Notes: generated from the letters alone by a model not told the origin. Numbered from the stretch's first letter, positions 25,392 to 38,632 are shown. The stretch: DNA of 64,000 nt from Streptococcus taonis (GCF_029948085.1 NZ_JARZZP010000004.1:104654-168653); one strand, 5' to 3'. Program-made: numbers and translations.

Positions 25392-28300
25392 CTAAGCATC
25401 CATATTTTCTAAATCTTTTAGTTTAACAGATACAATCTTAGAAACACCAGATTCTTGCATGGTCACCCCATAGATAGAGTCTGCTGCTGCCATGGTTCCC
25501 TTACGGTGGGTAACAACGATAAACTGGCTATCCTTGTCAAATCGGTTGAGATAATCCCCAAAGCGTTTAACGTTTGCTTCATCGAGTGCAGCTTCTACTT
25601 CATCCAAGATAACAAATGGAATGGTCTTGACCCGAATGATTGAGAAGAGCAAAGCCAGAGCTGACAAGGCCTTCTCTCCACCACTCATGAGATTGAGAGA
25701 TTGGATTTTCTTGCCTGGTGGTTGCACAGAGATTTCAACACCTGCTGTCAATAAATCACCCTCGGTCAGGATTAGGTCTGCTTGGCCACCACCGAACATC
25801 TGCTTAAAGGTCACCTTAAAGGACTCACGAATAGCTTCGAATGTTGATTTAAATCGTTCCTTCACTTCATCGTTCATCTCTGTAATGGTTTCAAGAAGAA
25901 GATTTTTGGCAGAAAGAATGTCATCACGCTGACTATTTAAGAATTCCAAGCGTTCGTGAACTTCGTCAAACTGTTCAATGGCATCAAGATTGACTGGACC
26001 AAGTGAACGGATAGATTTTTCTAAATCCTTGACCTCTTGTTCAGCCATAGCTAAATCTTCCAATTGGTTGGCTTGTTCTAACGCTTCAGTATAACTAATC
26101 TGGTATTCTTCAGTCAGTTGACCTTGAAGATAGCGAAGGCGGTCCGTAATCTTCTCTTTAGTTGCTTCTGCACGTGTTTGCTTACGAATCCATTCTTCAT
26201 TTTGCTGACGAGCTTGTTCTAAATGACTGGCTATATCATCCAACTGTCCTTCAATATCATCCAGTTCAAACTGCTTACGAATGAGCCCTTGTTGAATTTC
26301 TTCCTTCTGACTCTTGGCTTCTGCTTCCTGCTTGGCCAAAAGTTCTGTATCAACCTTTTCAAGATTGTCTACCTTTTCTTGGAGAAGGCGTTCAATCTCT
26401 TCTTGCTCCAAATCAAGGTTCTCAAGTTCTTTGTTAATCCGTTCAATATCTGCAACTTCATAACGTTTTCGCCCCATCATTTCTGTTTTGAGCAGACGTT
26501 CTTGAGAAAGTTTATCCTGCAAGCTTTGATAACGTTCTTGAATCGCATTTTTATTGGACTTGATTTCTTCAATTTCTGATTCAAGCTTTTGCTTTTCAGT
26601 TGAAATAACTGCAAGACGTTCTTGGCATTTTTCTTTTTCAGTTTGCCAATCTCCACCTCTGAGATTGTTTAATTCTTTTTCCTGAAGTTCTAAAAGTGTT
26701 GCTAGTTCCTCGACTTGCTGGCTAGTTTGTTGATAAGCAAGATATAAGCCCTGCTCCTCTATACGAGCTTGCTCTCCTTTAGACTTAATAGTTTCCAAAG
26801 TCTGAGTGAGGGTAGCTAAGTTTTCTTGAACTGTTTTCAGTTTTTCTTCTTCCTGACGAATCAACTTTTCTTCTTGAGCAATTTCTTTTTGCAATTGCTC
26901 CAATTCAGGCTTGATAAAAATACTGTTATTTTGACGATTGGCACCACCAGCATAAGAACCACCTGTTCGCAATTCTGTACCATCTAGCGTTACCATTCGA
27001 ACCTGATAACGTACCTTGCGAGCTGCATCACGCGCATGCTCTACCGTATCAAAGATTGCTGTTGTAGCTAGCAAGTTTTTAAATATAGCTTCATGCTTGG
27101 CATCAAAAGTAACCAATTCATCTGCCATGCCAAGAAAACCTGGACTTGAGGCAATCACATCTTGATTCTGCCCAGAAATGCTACGAGCCTTAATCGTTGT
27201 CAAAGGTAGGAAGGTAGCGCGACCAGCTCGGTTTCTCTTAAGAAAATCGATGGCCTTTGTTGCTGCCTGTTCATCTTCAACGATAATGTGTTGGCTACTT
27301 GCACCAAGAGCAATTTCAAGTGCTGTCTGATAACGAACATCAAAGGTTAAATGTTCACTAACAGCTCCAACAATACCTCCTAGGCGATTTTTCTCTTGTA
27401 AAACACTCTTAACACCTGCATAGAAATTACTATGGTTTTTAAGGATGTTTTCCAAACTTTGTGCCTTGGCCTGCTTGTTTTTCAGACTATCCAAGCGATC
27501 AAATAGTTGATTTTGCTGGCTTTGATAAGCCTGCTTTTGTGCTTCTTCTTCTTTGGCACTGGTTTGATAGTCAGCGAGTAAGTTCTGTACTTCTTCTTTA
27601 GCAGACTTTAGGGCAAGCTCTTGATCAGCAGCCTTAGACTTGGCAGTAGCCAATTGTTCCTTCAAGGATGCGAATTGTTCTTCTTGCTTTTGAGTCTGTT
27701 GGCGACTATTTTCAAGGTCATTCTCAATCCGTGTCAATTGGTTAGACACATCCGCTTCTTCCTGCAAGAAAGCAACAAAGCGCTCCCGCAGTTGCTCAAT
27801 CATCTGATCTGGATCATCAGAAAAAGCTAACAAATCAGCTTCTAAACGATTGACTTCCTTAGTATTGACTGCTAGATTTTCTTCTAACTGACTGAGATTT
27901 GTTTCTTTTTCTTCCTTCTCTTGAATGAGAACATTTCTCTTTTCGTCCAAACTAGCCAAACGAGTCTGTGCCTCTTGTTGATTGAGAGCAACCTGCTCTG
28001 TCTCCAGTTTAGACAAGGCCAATTTCCGTTCTAAATCACTGATTAGGGCAGTCAAATCCATCAAACTAGTTTGATCTTTAGCCATCTCTGCTTGTAAATC
28101 ATGACGTTTCTTTTTGAGAGTTTGGTTCTCTTCTTCTAAGTCTTGACGTTTTTGATAATAACTAGTCAACAGTTCTTGGACTTGGTTTAATTCTTCTTCT
28201 GTCACATCCAATTCAGCCTTATTGGCTTGAATTTGTGCAACTAAAACATCCAAGTAGATGGCTTTACGCTGACCGTCCAAGTCCATAAATTTACGAGCTG

Positions 28301-28931
28301 TTGCTGCTTGCTTTTCTAATGGTTTGATTTGATTGTCTAACTCATAGATGATGTCTTCCAAGCGGTCTAAATTGTCCTGAGTTTGTTGCAGCTTGCTTTC
28401 AGTTTCTTTTCGACGGGTTTTATACTTCAAGACTCCGGCAGCTTCTTCAAAGATAGCGCGGCGTTCCTCAGGCTTAGAGTTAAAGATTTCTTCGACCTTC
28501 CCTTGGGAAATAATAGAGAAGGAATCACGTCCAAGTCCAGTATCCAAGAAAAGGTCATGAATATCACGAAGACGAACTTTTTTACCGTCAATCTTGTATT
28601 CACTGTCTCCAGTACGATAGATGTGACGCTCCACCTTGATTTCCTGGCCTGCATCCTTGATAAAACCATCTTGGTTATCCAAAGTAACAATAACAGAAGC
28701 GTAGTTTAGAGGCTTCCGACTTTCTGTTCCTGCAAAGATGACATCAGGCATCTTCCCACCACGAAGACTCTTGACACTAGATTCACCAAGTGCCCAACGG
28801 AGGCTTTCAGTGATATTTGATTTCCCAGAGCCATTTGGTCCTACAACCGCCGTCACCCCTTGGTCAAAAACAACCTTGGTCTTGTCAGCAAAGGACTTAA
28901 ACCCTTGGATCTCAATTTCCTTTAAATACAT
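25392..28931 (-). CDS. smc: Chromosome segregation protein SMC
   Basis: 1179 residues, normal length. N-terminal Walker [10 protein letters not shown] (about 32-40), two long coiled coils (about 165-500 and 670-1010), a hinge around [17 protein letters not shown], and the C-terminal [14 protein letters not shown] signature with Walker [18 protein letters not shown] loops and condenses the origin region with ScpAB. Its ATG lies inside the end of rnc (10-base overlap), so the two genes are cotranscribed. Confidence 0.98.
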   Translation of the reverse strand: MYLKEIEIQGFKSFADKTKVVFDQGVTAVVGPNGSGKSNITESLRWALGESSVKSLRGGKMPDVIFAGTESRKPLNYASVIVTLDNQDGFIKDAGQEIKVERHIYRTGDSEYKIDGKKVRLRDIHDLFLDTGLGRDSFSIISQGKVEEIFNSKPEERRAIFEEAAGVLKYKTRRKETESKLQQTQDNLDRLEDIIYELDNQIKPLEKQAATARKFMDLDGQRKAIYLDVLVAQIQANKAELDVTEEELNQVQELLTSYYQKRQDLEEENQTLKKKRHDLQAEMAKDQTSLMDLTALISDLERKLALSKLETEQVALNQQEAQTRLASLDEKRNVLIQEKEEKETNLSQLEENLAVNTKEVNRLEADLLAFSDDPDQMIEQLRERFVAFLQEEADVSNQLTRIENDLENSRQQTQKQEEQFASLKEQLATAKSKAADQELALKSAKEEVQNLLADYQTSAKEEEAQKQAYQSQQNQLFDRLDSLKNKQAKAQSLENILKNHSNFYAGVKSVLQEKNRLGGIVGAVSEHLTFDVRYQTALEIALGASSQHIIVEDEQAATKAIDFLKRNRAGRATFLPLTTIKARSISGQNQDVIASSPGFLGMADELVTFDAKHEAIFKNLLATTAIFDTVEHARDAARKVRYQVRMVTLDGTELRTGGSYAGGANRQNNSIFIKPELEQLQKEIAQEEKLIRQEEEKLKTVQENLATLTQTLETIKSKGEQARIEEQGLYLAYQQTSQQVEELATLLELQEKELNNLRGGDWQTEKEKCQERLAVISTEKQKLESEIEEIKSNKNAIQERYQSLQDKLSQERLLKTEMMGRKRYEVADIERINKELENLDLEQEEIERLLQEKVDNLEKVDTELLAKQEAEAKSQKEEIQQGLIRKQFELDDIEGQLDDIASHLEQARQQNEEWIRKQTRAEATKEKITDRLRYLQGQLTEEYQISYTEALEQANQLEDLAMAEQEVKDLEKSIRSLGPVNLDAIEQFDEVHERLEFLNSQRDDILSAKNLLLETITEMNDEVKERFKSTFEAIRESFKVTFKQMFGGGQADLILTEGDLLTAGVEISVQPPGKKIQSLNLMSGGEKALSALALLFSIIRVKTIPFVILDEVEAALDEANVKRFGDYLNRFDKDSQFIVVTHRKGTMAAADSIYGVTMQESGVSKIVSVKLKDLENMDA

Positions 28932-29620
28932 GAATCCAGCCCTTTCTCAACTGCATTTTTAGCGGCTTCCTGCTCTGCTAATTTTTTGGAGCGTCCTTGA
29001 CCGGAACCTAAACTTTGCCCCTCAACAAGGACTTCAACCTCAAACATCTTATCATGGGCTGGTCCAATCTCTGAAATCACCTGATAACGAATATCAACAT
29101 CTCCATTAACTTGGAGCAATTCTTGAAGGTGGGTCTTGTAGTCTTTAATCATCTCAAAATCACCAGCCTCAACTTTTGGAATCATGACCTGGTAGATAAA
29201 CTCTTTTACCGTAAGTAAATCCTTATCTAAAATCAAGGCACCCAAAAAGGCTTCGAAAGCATCTCCCAAGATGGTATCTCGATTACGGCCTCCAGATTTT
29301 TCCTCTCCCTTTCCTAGCTTGATAAATTGGTCAAACTGGCAGTCACGGGCAAAACCAGCCAAACTTTCTTCTCGTACAATCATAGCACGGAGTTTAGACA
29401 AGTCCCCTTCTGGTTTTTTAGGGTATTTTTTAAACAGATATTCTGAAATCAATAATTGCAGAACAGCGTCTCCTAAAAATTCCAAGCGTTCGTTGTGTGA
29501 AATTTTTAAGAGGCGGTGCTCATTGGCATAACTGGTATGGGTAAAAGCTGTTTCAAGTAAGCTTTTATCTGTAAAAACAAGTTTAAAATGGTCTTGTAAC
29601 ACTGATTCTAATTCTTTCAT
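28922..29620 (-). CDS. rnc: Ribonuclease III
   Basis: 232 residues. The catalytic signature [20 protein letters not shown] is at about 41-60, the second metal ligand region [15 protein letters not shown] follows, and the C-terminal double-stranded RNA binding domain ends in [19 protein letters not shown]. Cleaves double-stranded RNA, including rRNA precursors. Overlaps smc as in many streptococci. Confidence 0.98.
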   Translation of the reverse strand: MKELESVLQDHFKLVFTDKSLLETAFTHTSYANEHRLLKISHNERLEFLGDAVLQLLISEYLFKKYPKKPEGDLSKLRAMIVREESLAGFARDCQFDQFIKLGKGEEKSGGRNRDTILGDAFEAFLGALILDKDLLTVKEFIYQVMIPKVEAGDFEMIKDYKTHLQELLQVNGDVDIRYQVISEIGPAHDKMFEVEVLVEGQSLGSGQGRSKKLAEQEAAKNAVEKGLDSCI

Positions 29621-29757
29621 AACTACCTCTTTCTAAATCATTATAATCCTATCCATTATATCAAAAAAAGGCTTCATAGTCAGAAAAGAACAGTGAAAAG
29701 CTTATTTTCTAACTTCTAGCTAAAATCAGCCCCCAGCTAGCGGATTGGGCTTTTTTT

Positions 29758-29766
29758 TGGTATAAT
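29758..29766 (+). promoter_or_regulatory. Extended -10 promoter of ylxM-ffh
   Basis: TGGTATAAT ends seven bases before the ylxM ATG, behind a T-rich run. No ribosome binding site fits in between, so the transcript is likely to begin at or next to the start codon. Confidence 0.75.
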
Positions 29767-29773
29767 AAATCTT

Positions 29774-30106
29774 ATGGAAATTGAAAAAACCAATCGAATG
29801 AATGCTCTGTTTGAATTTTATGCAGCCCTTTTGACCGATAAGCAGATGAACTATATCGAGCTCTACTATGCAGACGACTATAGTTTAGCTGAAATTGCGG
29901 AAGAATTTGGCGTCAGTCGCCAGGCTGTTTATGATAATATCAAACGAACTGAAAAGATTCTGGAAGACTATGAGATGAAACTCCATATGTACTCTGATTA
30001 CATTGTTCGCGGTCAGATTTTTGACCAGATTTTGGAGCGTTATCCAGAGGATGCTTTTCTGCAAGAGCAAATTGAGATTTTGACCAGTATTGATAATAGG
30101 GAGTAA
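29774..30106 (+). CDS. ylxM: YlxM, helix-turn-helix partner of SRP
   Basis: 110 residues. [20 protein letters not shown] followed by [20 protein letters not shown] is a sigma-70 region 4-like helix-turn-helix typical of YlxM. In streptococci YlxM associates with the signal recognition particle and stimulates its GTPase activity. It leads the operon with a 71-codon gene and ffh. Start codon is seven bases after the -10 box. Confidence 0.93.
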   Translation: MEIEKTNRMNALFEFYAALLTDKQMNYIELYYADDYSLAEIAEEFGVSRQAVYDNIKRTEKILEDYEMKLHMYSDYIVRGQIFDQILERYPEDAFLQEQIEILTSIDNRE

Positions 30107-30108
30107 TC

Positions 30109-30324
30109 ATGGAAAATCTTGTTGTCTATAAAGGAATACCTTGCAAACTGTTAACTGCAGAGGAACCATTTCCTACAAGACTACAGATTATCTCGCCCAA
30201 TGATATCTCCAAAGCTATGCAAATAGGTTTTAGCTGTTGGGGTTATCCAAATGAAATCATGAAAGAAGTCACACCCGAAGAACTAGAGTGTTTGCAACAT
30301 TTCGGACGATTTCCACTGAATTGA
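30109..30324 (+). CDS. Small conserved-looking protein between ylxM and ffh
   Basis: 71 residues beginning MENLVVYKGIPCKLLTAEE and including MQIGFSCWGYPNEIMKEVTP. It starts two bases after the ylxM stop with GGGAGTAATC before the ATG, so it is translated in the same operon. Soluble, two Cys, no family recognised. Position inside the SRP operon suggests, but does not show, a link with protein targeting. Confidence 0.75.
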   Translation: MENLVVYKGIPCKLLTAEEPFPTRLQIISPNDISKAMQIGFSCWGYPNEIMKEVTPEELECLQHFGRFPLN

Positions 30325-30341
30325 AAAAATAGGAGAAAATA

Positions 30342-31907
30342 ATGGCATTTGAAAATTTAACAGAACGTTTGCAGAACGTCTTTAAAAACCTACGTAAAAA
30401 AGGAAAAATTACAGAGAGCGACATCCAAGAAGCAACCAAGGAAATTCGTTTGGCACTTTTAGAAGCCGACGTTGCTTTGCCTGTGGTTAAGGATTTTATC
30501 AAAAAGGTTCGTGAACGTGCCATTGGGCATGAAGTCATTGATACCCTCAATCCAGCTCAACAAATCATCAAGATTGTCAATGAAGAATTGACAGATGTCC
30601 TTGGTTCGGACACAGCTGAGATTATCAAGTCACCAAAAATCCCAACCATTATCATGATGGTCGGTTTGCAAGGGGCTGGTAAAACAACTTTTGCAGGTAA
30701 ACTTGCTAATAAACTCAAAAAGGAAGAGGATGCTCGTCCTTTAATGATCGCAGCTGACATCTATCGTCCTGCTGCTATTGACCAGCTCAAGACACTGGGA
30801 CAACAGATTGACGTACCTGTATTTGCTCTTGGTACTGAAGTCCCTGCAGTTGAGATTGTTCGCCAAGGTTTGGAGCAAGCGAAAGCTAACCATAACGACT
30901 ATGTTTTGATCGATACGGCAGGTCGTTTGCAAATTGATGAACTTCTCATGAATGAGCTCCGTGACGTTAAAGCACTTGCTCAACCAAATGAGATTCTCTT
31001 GGTCATCGATGCCATGATCGGTCAGGAAGCTGCAAACGTTGCGCGTGAATTTAACGCTCAACTAGAGGTCACTGGCGTCATCCTTACAAAGATTGATGGT
31101 GATACTCGTGGTGGTGCGGCCCTCTCTGTTCGTCACATCACAGGAAAACCAATCAAATTCACTGGTACTGGTGAAAAGATTACCGACATTGAAACCTTCC
31201 ACCCTGATCGTATGGCTAGCCGTATTCTCGGTATGGGGGATATGCTGACTCTGATTGAGAAAGCTTCCCAAGAATACGACGAGCAAAAAGCCATTGAAAT
31301 GGCTGAGAAGATGAGAGAAAATACCTTTGATTTCAACGATTTCATCGATCAGTTGGATCAGGTGCAAAATATGGGACCAATGGAAGATTTGCTCAAGATG
31401 ATTCCAGGTATGGCCAACAATCCTGCCCTTCAAAATATGAAGGTGGATGAAAAACAAATTGCTCGCAAACGTGCCATCGTTTCATCTATGACTCCTGAAG
31501 AACGTGAAAATCCAGATTTGCTCACTCCAAGTCGCCGTCGTCGTATTGCAGCTGGTTCTGGTAATACCTTCATCGAAGTCAACAAGTTCATCAAGGACTT
31601 TAACCAAGCCAAACAACTCATGCAAGGTGTTATGTCTGGTGACATGAACAAGATGATGAAACAAATGGGCATCAACCCTAACAATCTTCCTAAAAATATG
31701 CCTGGAGGTATGGATATGTCAGTCCTTGAAGGTATGATGGGACAAGGTGGTATGCCTGACTTATCAGCTCTTGGCGTAGCAGGAATGCCAGATATGAGCC
31801 AAATGTTTGGTGGAGGTCTCAAGGGAAAAATCGGGGAATTTGCTATGAAGCAATCCATGAAACGCATGGCTAATAAAATGAAAAAAGCTAAGAAAAAACG
31901 CAAATAA
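30342..31907 (+). CDS. ffh: Signal recognition particle protein Ffh
   Basis: 521 residues. N domain, then GTPase with GLQGAGKTT (about 107-115), DIYRPAAIDQL, DTAGRLQID and TKIDGDTRGGAAL, then the Met-rich M domain that binds signal peptides and SRP RNA, with SRRRRIAAGSG for RNA contact. Ends with a Lys-rich tail. Works with FtsY, encoded 9 kb away. Confidence 0.98.
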   Translation: MAFENLTERLQNVFKNLRKKGKITESDIQEATKEIRLALLEADVALPVVKDFIKKVRERAIGHEVIDTLNPAQQIIKIVNEELTDVLGSDTAEIIKSPKIPTIIMMVGLQGAGKTTFAGKLANKLKKEEDARPLMIAADIYRPAAIDQLKTLGQQIDVPVFALGTEVPAVEIVRQGLEQAKANHNDYVLIDTAGRLQIDELLMNELRDVKALAQPNEILLVIDAMIGQEAANVAREFNAQLEVTGVILTKIDGDTRGGAALSVRHITGKPIKFTGTGEKITDIETFHPDRMASRILGMGDMLTLIEKASQEYDEQKAIEMAEKMRENTFDFNDFIDQLDQVQNMGPMEDLLKMIPGMANNPALQNMKVDEKQIARKRAIVSSMTPEERENPDLLTPSRRRRIAAGSGNTFIEVNKFIKDFNQAKQLMQGVMSGDMNKMMKQMGINPNNLPKNMPGGMDMSVLEGMMGQGGMPDLSALGVAGMPDMSQMFGGGLKGKIGEFAMKQSMKRMANKMKKAKKKRK

Positions 31908-31932
31908 AAAGGGACTCGCTTGAGTCCTTTTT
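31906..31932. terminator. Two-way terminator between ffh and rluD
   Basis: AAAAAGGGACTC and GAGTCCTTTTT pair around a short loop, with A and T runs on both sides; ffh and rluD converge here. Confidence 0.88.
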
Positions 31933-31936
31933 CTGT

Positions 31937-32827
31937 CTAGTTATTTCGAAGTTTTTCCAAAGTCTCTTTAAAGATATCTGGAATATCAGCAGTAAATTCC
32001 ATAGTTTCCCCTGTTTTAGGATGAGTAAATCCAAGCGTTTTGGCATGAAGAAATTGCCCATGTCCTTTCAAGGTTTTACGAGGGCCATAAACCTCATCAC
32101 CAGCGACTGGATGACCGATGTAGGCCATATGCACACGGATTTGATGAGTTCGTCCTGTTTCCAGTTGCAACTCCAGCAATGTATAATCACCAAAACGTTC
32201 TAAGACTTGAAAACGTGTCACTGCTGGTTTGCCTTTAGCAGTCACAGCTTGTTTCTTACGGTCTTTTTCACTACGTCCAATCGGCGCCTCAATGACTCCA
32301 CGGTCGTTAGGAAGATTCCCATGAACGATGGCCCAATATTTTCGAAGAGACTTCTTGTCCTTCAATTCTTGAGCTAGTGCTAAATGGGCATCATCGTTTT
32401 TAGCAATCATCAAGAGTCCAGATGTATCTTTATCAATACGATGGACAATCCCTGGACGCAAGACACCATTGATGCCCGATAGGTCCTTGATATGATACAT
32501 AAGGGCATTAACCAAGGTACCACTGGTATGACCAGCACTTGGATGAACAACCATTCCTTGAGGTTTATTGACTACTGCTACATCCTCATCTTGGTAAATA
32601 ATATCTAAAGGAATATCCTCAGCTACATACTCCAAAACCTCTGGTTCTGGCACCTGATAAGTAACGACATCGCCCTCTTGGACCGTATACTTGGCTTTCT
32701 TGACCTGGCCGTTGACCAAGACTTGGCCTGATTTGATTTGTTCATTGGCGAGACTTCGCGACAGTTCTGTCAAATCTGACAAAGCCTTATCTAAGCGTAG
32801 TCCACCTGTTTCAATTTTAATTTCCAT
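31937..32827 (-). CDS. rluD: Pseudouridine synthase, RluD family
   Basis: 296 residues. N-terminal S4 RNA-binding domain ([20 protein letters not shown]) and a catalytic domain with [14 protein letters not shown] containing the nucleophilic Asp, and [16 protein letters not shown]. Converts specific uridines in 23S rRNA to pseudouridine. Its start overlaps the end of lspA by 11 bases. Confidence 0.93.
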   Translation of the reverse strand: MEIKIETGGLRLDKALSDLTELSRSLANEQIKSGQVLVNGQVKKAKYTVQEGDVVTYQVPEPEVLEYVAEDIPLDIIYQDEDVAVVNKPQGMVVHPSAGHTSGTLVNALMYHIKDLSGINGVLRPGIVHRIDKDTSGLLMIAKNDDAHLALAQELKDKKSLRKYWAIVHGNLPNDRGVIEAPIGRSEKDRKKQAVTAKGKPAVTRFQVLERFGDYTLLELQLETGRTHQIRVHMAYIGHPVAGDEVYGPRKTLKGHGQFLHAKTLGFTHPKTGETMEFTADIPDIFKETLEKLRNN

Positions 32828-33278
32828 TCATTTCCTCTTTTAGCATTGCAAGCAATAACACAACTACTCCTACTGTCAGATAACTATCAGCTACATTGAA
32901 TATCGCGAAATTGATAAAGTCTAAGTGGAACATATCCACGACAAATCCTTGGCTAATGCGGTCAATAAAGTTCCCTAGACCACCTGCAATAATCAAAACC
33001 AATCCAGAGACAGTCCATAAGGAATCCTCCATGTGTTTATGGAGATACCAAATGGCACCTACCACGACGACCAGGGTAATGACAGCGAATAACAACTGCT
33101 GATCTTGTAAGATAGAAAAGGCTGCCCCCCTATTTTGCAGATAGGTCAAACTGACCAGATTTGGGATCCATGATTTAATTTCACCAAGAGAAATATTCTG
33201 AACGACGTAAGATTTTACCAATTGATCTAACACTATTAAGATTGCTATGACTCCTGCTACTATTCCTCTTTTTTTCAT
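32817..33278 (-). CDS. lspA: Lipoprotein signal peptidase (signal peptidase II)
   Basis: 153 residues with four membrane helices. The catalytic aspartates are D115 in [10 protein letters not shown] and D131 in [15 protein letters not shown] and GGLGNFIDR are also family motifs. Cleaves prolipoproteins such as PstS and the amino-acid binding lipoprotein encoded here. Overlaps the LysR-type regulator gene by four bases. Confidence 0.96.
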   Translation of the reverse strand: MKKRGIVAGVIAILIVLDQLVKSYVVQNISLGEIKSWIPNLVSLTYLQNRGAAFSILQDQQLLFAVITLVVVVGAIWYLHKHMEDSLWTVSGLVLIIAGGLGNFIDRISQGFVVDMFHLDFINFAIFNVADSYLTVGVVVLLLAMLKEEMNGN

Positions 33279-34183
33279 GCTTTCCTCTTCTGATCAAAAT
33301 ACTCTTGCATAACCTCTACAAATAAAGTCCCTGCTTGGCTCAAGTCTACTTCCTCACGTTTGACATAAACCATGCGATTATTAAGATTATCATTTAGTGG
33401 AATAACCGTGATTCCGTTAACACTATCGCTATCCAAAAATCCTGAACCAGTCGCATAAGCATTTGTTCTTTCAAGAATTCCGTTTAAGGTTGCACGGTCT
33501 GTTACGTTGAACATTTGAGAGCTAGCACTTGTATCCACAAAGTTTTCTGAGTAATAGAGATATTCATCCTTCTCTTGTGTGAAACGAACTGTTGGTAAAT
33601 CGACTAAATCATCCATGACCAGTTCTTTTTTCTTAGCCAAGGGGTGACCTTCACGTAGATAGATATGCGTTTGGAAAGGAATCAACTCAATCACCTCGAG
33701 GTCTAACTTTTCAACCCGCTGCATGATTCCCTTTTGGTTTTGATTGTTGAGATAGATAATCCCAATCTCGCTGTGCCCTTGGGCTACTTCATCCAAAATC
33801 TGAACCGTTGTAGATTCAAAGATACGGAAATTCTTATAGTCTGGGTACTGTTGAGAAAAAGCTGTAATGGTTGGAGGTAAGAAATCATAGTGCTGGCTAG
33901 CTATTGAAAACTCATCTTTTTCCTCTTCAGGATTGGCATACTGGTTTTGGAAAACATCAAATCCCTTAACCAATTCTTGTGCCTTTTCATAAAATTCCAT
34001 ACCACGGCGAGTAAGAAAGGTTCCTGAACTGGTTCTACGAAAAATCTTAAAGCCTAGCTCTTTTTCCAAGTCTCTTACAGAAATAGATAGACTCGGCTGG
34101 CTAACGTACATCTTCTCAGCTGCTTCACGAAAAGTACCACTATTAGCAATAGCTACAACGTAGCGTAATTGTTGAATATTCAT
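33275..34183 (-). CDS. LysR-type transcriptional regulator
   Basis: 302 residues. N-terminal helix-turn-helix ([20 protein letters not shown], then [20 protein letters not shown]) and a C-terminal inducer-binding domain. ATG at 34183 is preferred: GAAGGAG lies before it and the family begins MxIQQLRYV; the longer frame covers the promoter (TGGTATAAT near 34213). It precedes lspA-rluD in one transcript. Related streptococcal LysR regulators (HomR/FhuR/CpsY group) control sulfur amino-acid or iron uptake genes; the target here is not visible. Confidence 0.9.
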   Translation of the reverse strand: MNIQQLRYVVAIANSGTFREAAEKMYVSQPSLSISVRDLEKELGFKIFRRTSSGTFLTRRGMEFYEKAQELVKGFDVFQNQYANPEEEKDEFSIASQHYDFLPPTITAFSQQYPDYKNFRIFESTTVQILDEVAQGHSEIGIIYLNNQNQKGIMQRVEKLDLEVIELIPFQTHIYLREGHPLAKKKELVMDDLVDLPTVRFTQEKDEYLYYSENFVDTSASSQMFNVTDRATLNGILERTNAYATGSGFLDSDSVNGITVIPLNDNLNNRMVYVKREEVDLSQAGTLFVEVMQEYFDQKRKA

Positions 34184-34283
34184 GATTTCTCCTTCGATTT
34201 CTATCTTATCATTATACCATAAATCAAGCCTATCCAACAAAGGAAAATCATGAGACAGATACTTCTTATCAGAGCAAACAAAA

Positions 34284-34324
34284 AACACCTTTCAAGTTAG
34301 ATGCAAATTCTAACCAAAAGGTGT
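34284..34324 (-). terminator. Terminator of sodA
   Basis: ACACCTTTTGGTTAGA and TCTAACTTGAAAGGTGT form a long stem on the minus strand, followed by TTTTTTG, just after the sodA stop. Confidence 0.88.
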
Positions 34325-34335
34325 CGTTATTAAGA

Positions 34336-34941
34336 TTATTTAGCTGCTGCGTAAAGCTCGTCTACTTTATTCCAGTTAATAACTGAGAAGAAAGCTTTGA
34401 TGTAGTCAGGACGAACGTTACGGTATTTCACATAGTATGCATGTTCCCAAACGTCCAAGCCCAAGATTGGTTTTTTACCTTCTGAGATTGGTGTGTCTTG
34501 GTTTGCAGTTGAAGTTACTTCAAGCTTACCTTCTTTGTTCACAACCAACCAAGCCCATCCAGAACCAAAACGAGTTGTTGCTGCTGCAGTGAAGGCTGCT
34601 TGGAATTCTTCGAATGAACCGAAAGTTTCATCGATTGCTGCTGCAAGTTCTGCTGAAGGAGCTGTTTTTTCAGGAGTCATCAATTCCCAGAAAAGAGCGT
34701 GGTTCAAGTGTCCACCACCATTGTTGATAAGCGCTTGACGGATATCAGCTGGGATAGATTCTACGTCAGCGAGCAAAGCTTCAAGGTCTTCACCGATTTC
34801 AGGGTGTTTTTCAAGAGCTGCATTAGCATTGTTGACATAAGCTTGGTGATGCTTGTCATGGTGCAAGTGCATTGTTTCAGCATCGATGTATGGTTCTAAT
34901 GCATCGTAAGCGTATGGAAGATCTGGTAAGATAATAGCCAT
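34336..34941 (-). CDS. sodA: Superoxide dismutase (Mn/Fe type)
   Basis: 201 residues. Metal ligands are H27, H81, D163 and H167 ([26 protein letters not shown]). [11 protein letters not shown] and the later NQDTP point to a manganese-preferring or cambialistic enzyme. Turns superoxide into hydrogen peroxide and oxygen in the cytoplasm, important for catalase-lacking streptococci. Follows holA by 69 bases on the same strand. Confidence 0.98.
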   Translation of the reverse strand: MAIILPDLPYAYDALEPYIDAETMHLHHDKHHQAYVNNANAALEKHPEIGEDLEALLADVESIPADIRQALINNGGGHLNHALFWELMTPEKTAPSAELAAAIDETFGSFEEFQAAFTAAATTRFGSGWAWLVVNKEGKLEVTSTANQDTPISEGKKPILGLDVWEHAYYVKYRNVRPDYIKAFFSVINWNKVDELYAAAK

Positions 34942-35010
34942 CTGTAATACCTCTTTTTCTTTCTATATAAAGATGATAACGCAATCATCCTATTTTTTCA
35001 AGTTATTTGC

Positions 35011-36048
35011 TCAATTTGACTGGCTAGCAATCTGCAACAAAGCCTTCTCAAACAGGTAGCCTTTCTCATAAACTCCTGTCTTAATTTGGTAATCAGCTTG
35101 GATGAGATGACGAATAGAATTCTGGAGAAAATCAAGGGATAGTCTTCGAGAATCACGAAGGGCAAATTTGATTTGGTAGGGATTCGGATTGCGACCAAGA
35201 TAGTGACCTAAACTGCTGACCATCTGGGACTCTGTCTGACCTGACTCTTGCAAAATTTTCACTTGTGTATAGAGTCTGAACTGCCCCAACATAATGGCAA
35301 TCAGTTTAATCTCATCTTCTCCCTGCAAAGTCAAATCTTTTACTAAATCACGTGCCTGATCAATCTTCTTAGTCAATATTAACTGAGTTAAATCAAAGAT
35401 ATTATCCTGCAAAGTCTTTGGTATGGCCTCAACAATGTCTTCTTCAGTAATTCGGTCATCATCCTTATAAGACTGTAAGAAGAGTAGATTTTTCTGAATT
35501 TCACTGAATTGAAAACCTGATTTGATAAGTAACTGTTCGAAGGATTTTCCATCAAAGGAAAGTCCTTGTTCCTGAGACCACTTTTGAAAATAAGCTCGCA
35601 TCTCTTGCTCTTTTGGTTCAAGGGCTTCAAAAATCTTGGCATCCCTCTTGAGCAATTTGACCAAACGTCTCTTACTATCCAGCTTCCCTTCAGCAAAAAT
35701 AACTAATTTACTCGTCGGAGATGGATTTTCCAAATATTCTTCAAAAGCCTTAAGCTCGTCATCAGATAGATAGCGTTTTTTAGCTGTTGTTATATCAAGA
35801 AAATGATCTAAAATAACAATTTTTTCATCCGCAAAGAAAGGAAGGCTGACCAACTCCAGTTCCACATCCTTGTAAACTACTTCTTTCATATCAAAGTAGG
35901 CAAAGTTAAGGTCGGCAGAATCATAACCAATCTGTTTCAACACTTGACTCTTCATAACTTCAAACTGACCCTGATCTGTCCCTGTAAAAAGGCTCAGGCT
36001 CGGTAAATTTGATAAAGTCAACTTCTGACTTTCCCCAATAGCTAGCAT
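35011..36048 (-). CDS. holA: DNA polymerase III delta subunit
   Basis: 345 residues. The clamp-loader subunit that opens the sliding clamp. LFTGTDQGQFEVMKSQVLKQ and DLNFAYFDMKEV at the N-terminus, a three-domain fold with no functional Walker A, and a C-terminal helical collar (LRDSRRLSLDFLQNSIRHLI) agree with HolA of streptococci. Confidence 0.93.
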   Translation of the reverse strand: MLAIGESQKLTLSNLPSLSLFTGTDQGQFEVMKSQVLKQIGYDSADLNFAYFDMKEVVYKDVELELVSLPFFADEKIVILDHFLDITTAKKRYLSDDELKAFEEYLENPSPTSKLVIFAEGKLDSKRRLVKLLKRDAKIFEALEPKEQEMRAYFQKWSQEQGLSFDGKSFEQLLIKSGFQFSEIQKNLLFLQSYKDDDRITEEDIVEAIPKTLQDNIFDLTQLILTKKIDQARDLVKDLTLQGEDEIKLIAIMLGQFRLYTQVKILQESGQTESQMVSSLGHYLGRNPNPYQIKFALRDSRRLSLDFLQNSIRHLIQADYQIKTGVYEKGYLFEKALLQIASQSN

Positions 36049-36081
36049 CTTCTCTCCTTTCTTCTGATTTTTCGATTTTAT

Positions 36082-37017
36082 TTAATCAATATAGCGCAAT
36101 TTCCCACGGAAATCTTCAAGGCTTTCATAACCTTTTTCCGTCATGATTTCTTTGAGTTCCTTGGTAATACGCTCAAAAGCACCTACACCTTCTTTATGAA
36201 GGGTAGTTCCTACTTGCACCATACTGGCACCACATAGGATATGTTCAAAGGCATCACGTCCTGTTAATACTCCACCAGTTCCGATGATTTGAATTTCTGG
36301 ATTCAAGCGTTGATAGAAAGCATGGACATTTGCAAGAGCTGTTGGTTTGATGTATTCTCCACCAATACCACCAAAGCCATTCTTTGGACGAATCACGACA
36401 GACTCATCTTCTATATAAAGACCATTTCCAATAGAGTTGACACAATTGACAAACTTGAGCGGATATTTGTTAAAGATTGCTGCAGCCTGGTCAAAATGAA
36501 CAATATCAAAATAAGGTGGAAGCTTAATTCCTAATGGTTTTGTAAAATACTCAAAGACTTCTGACAAGATACGGTCTGTAGTTTCAAAGTCATAGGCAAT
36601 CTGAGGTTTACCAGGAACATTTGGACACGAGAGATTGAGTTCAGTTAGACCTCGAAAATCACTTTCTTGAACCTTTTTCAAAATGGTATGAGTTTCCTCT
36701 GGAGACATTCCAACTAGAGATAGGAAGAAAGTTCGGTTTGGCTCTTTTTCCTGCAAGTCCAAAAGATAGTCCAGATAGTAGTCTAAACCATTATTTGGTA
36801 GCCCCATAGAGTTGATAGAACCGAGTGGAACATCTTGATAACGTGGTTCCGGATTTCCCTGACGAAATTCCAAGGTTGCTGTTTTAGTGACAAAGGTTCC
36901 TGCTGCTGAGTTTTTGACACCTTCCAACTCCTCAACTGTCATACAAGCAACTCCTGCTGCATTCATCAAGCAATTGTCAAACTCAAAACCAGCAATCTGT
37001 GTTTTAGTTGATACCAT
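36082..37017 (-). CDS. pyrD: Dihydroorotate dehydrogenase A (class 1A)
   Basis: 311 residues. FMN enzyme of pyrimidine synthesis that oxidises dihydroorotate using fumarate. The active-site loop carries [13 protein letters not shown] with its catalytic Cys, MNAAGV and NSMGLPN bind FMN and substrate, and [20 protein letters not shown] binds the phosphate. Soluble, no membrane extension, as in lactic acid bacteria. Own promoter (TGGTATAAT near 37050-37060). Confidence 0.95.
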   Translation of the reverse strand: MVSTKTQIAGFEFDNCLMNAAGVACMTVEELEGVKNSAAGTFVTKTATLEFRQGNPEPRYQDVPLGSINSMGLPNNGLDYYLDYLLDLQEKEPNRTFFLSLVGMSPEETHTILKKVQESDFRGLTELNLSCPNVPGKPQIAYDFETTDRILSEVFEYFTKPLGIKLPPYFDIVHFDQAAAIFNKYPLKFVNCVNSIGNGLYIEDESVVIRPKNGFGGIGGEYIKPTALANVHAFYQRLNPEIQIIGTGGVLTGRDAFEHILCGASMVQVGTTLHKEGVGAFERITKELKEIMTEKGYESLEDFRGKLRYID

Positions 37018-37159
37018 GATTCTGTTCCTCCAGATTCCTTTTTATGTCTATTATTATACCATACTTTGACTTTTGCTTTTCAATAAAACCATTTCCATAG
37101 AAAAGGTTCGTTTTTTAGCATGTTTTGAATCAGTCATTTTAAATTGAAAGAATTTTTAG

Positions 37160-38593
<1,434 letters not shown>

Positions 38594-38604
38594 TCCTAAA
38601 AATG

Positions 38605-38632
38605 AACTCCTCACAATTCGTGGGGAGTTTTT
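38605..38632 (+). terminator. Terminator of gdhA
   Basis: AACTCCTCAC and GTGGGGAGTT pair around AATTC, followed by TTTTT. Confidence 0.88.
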
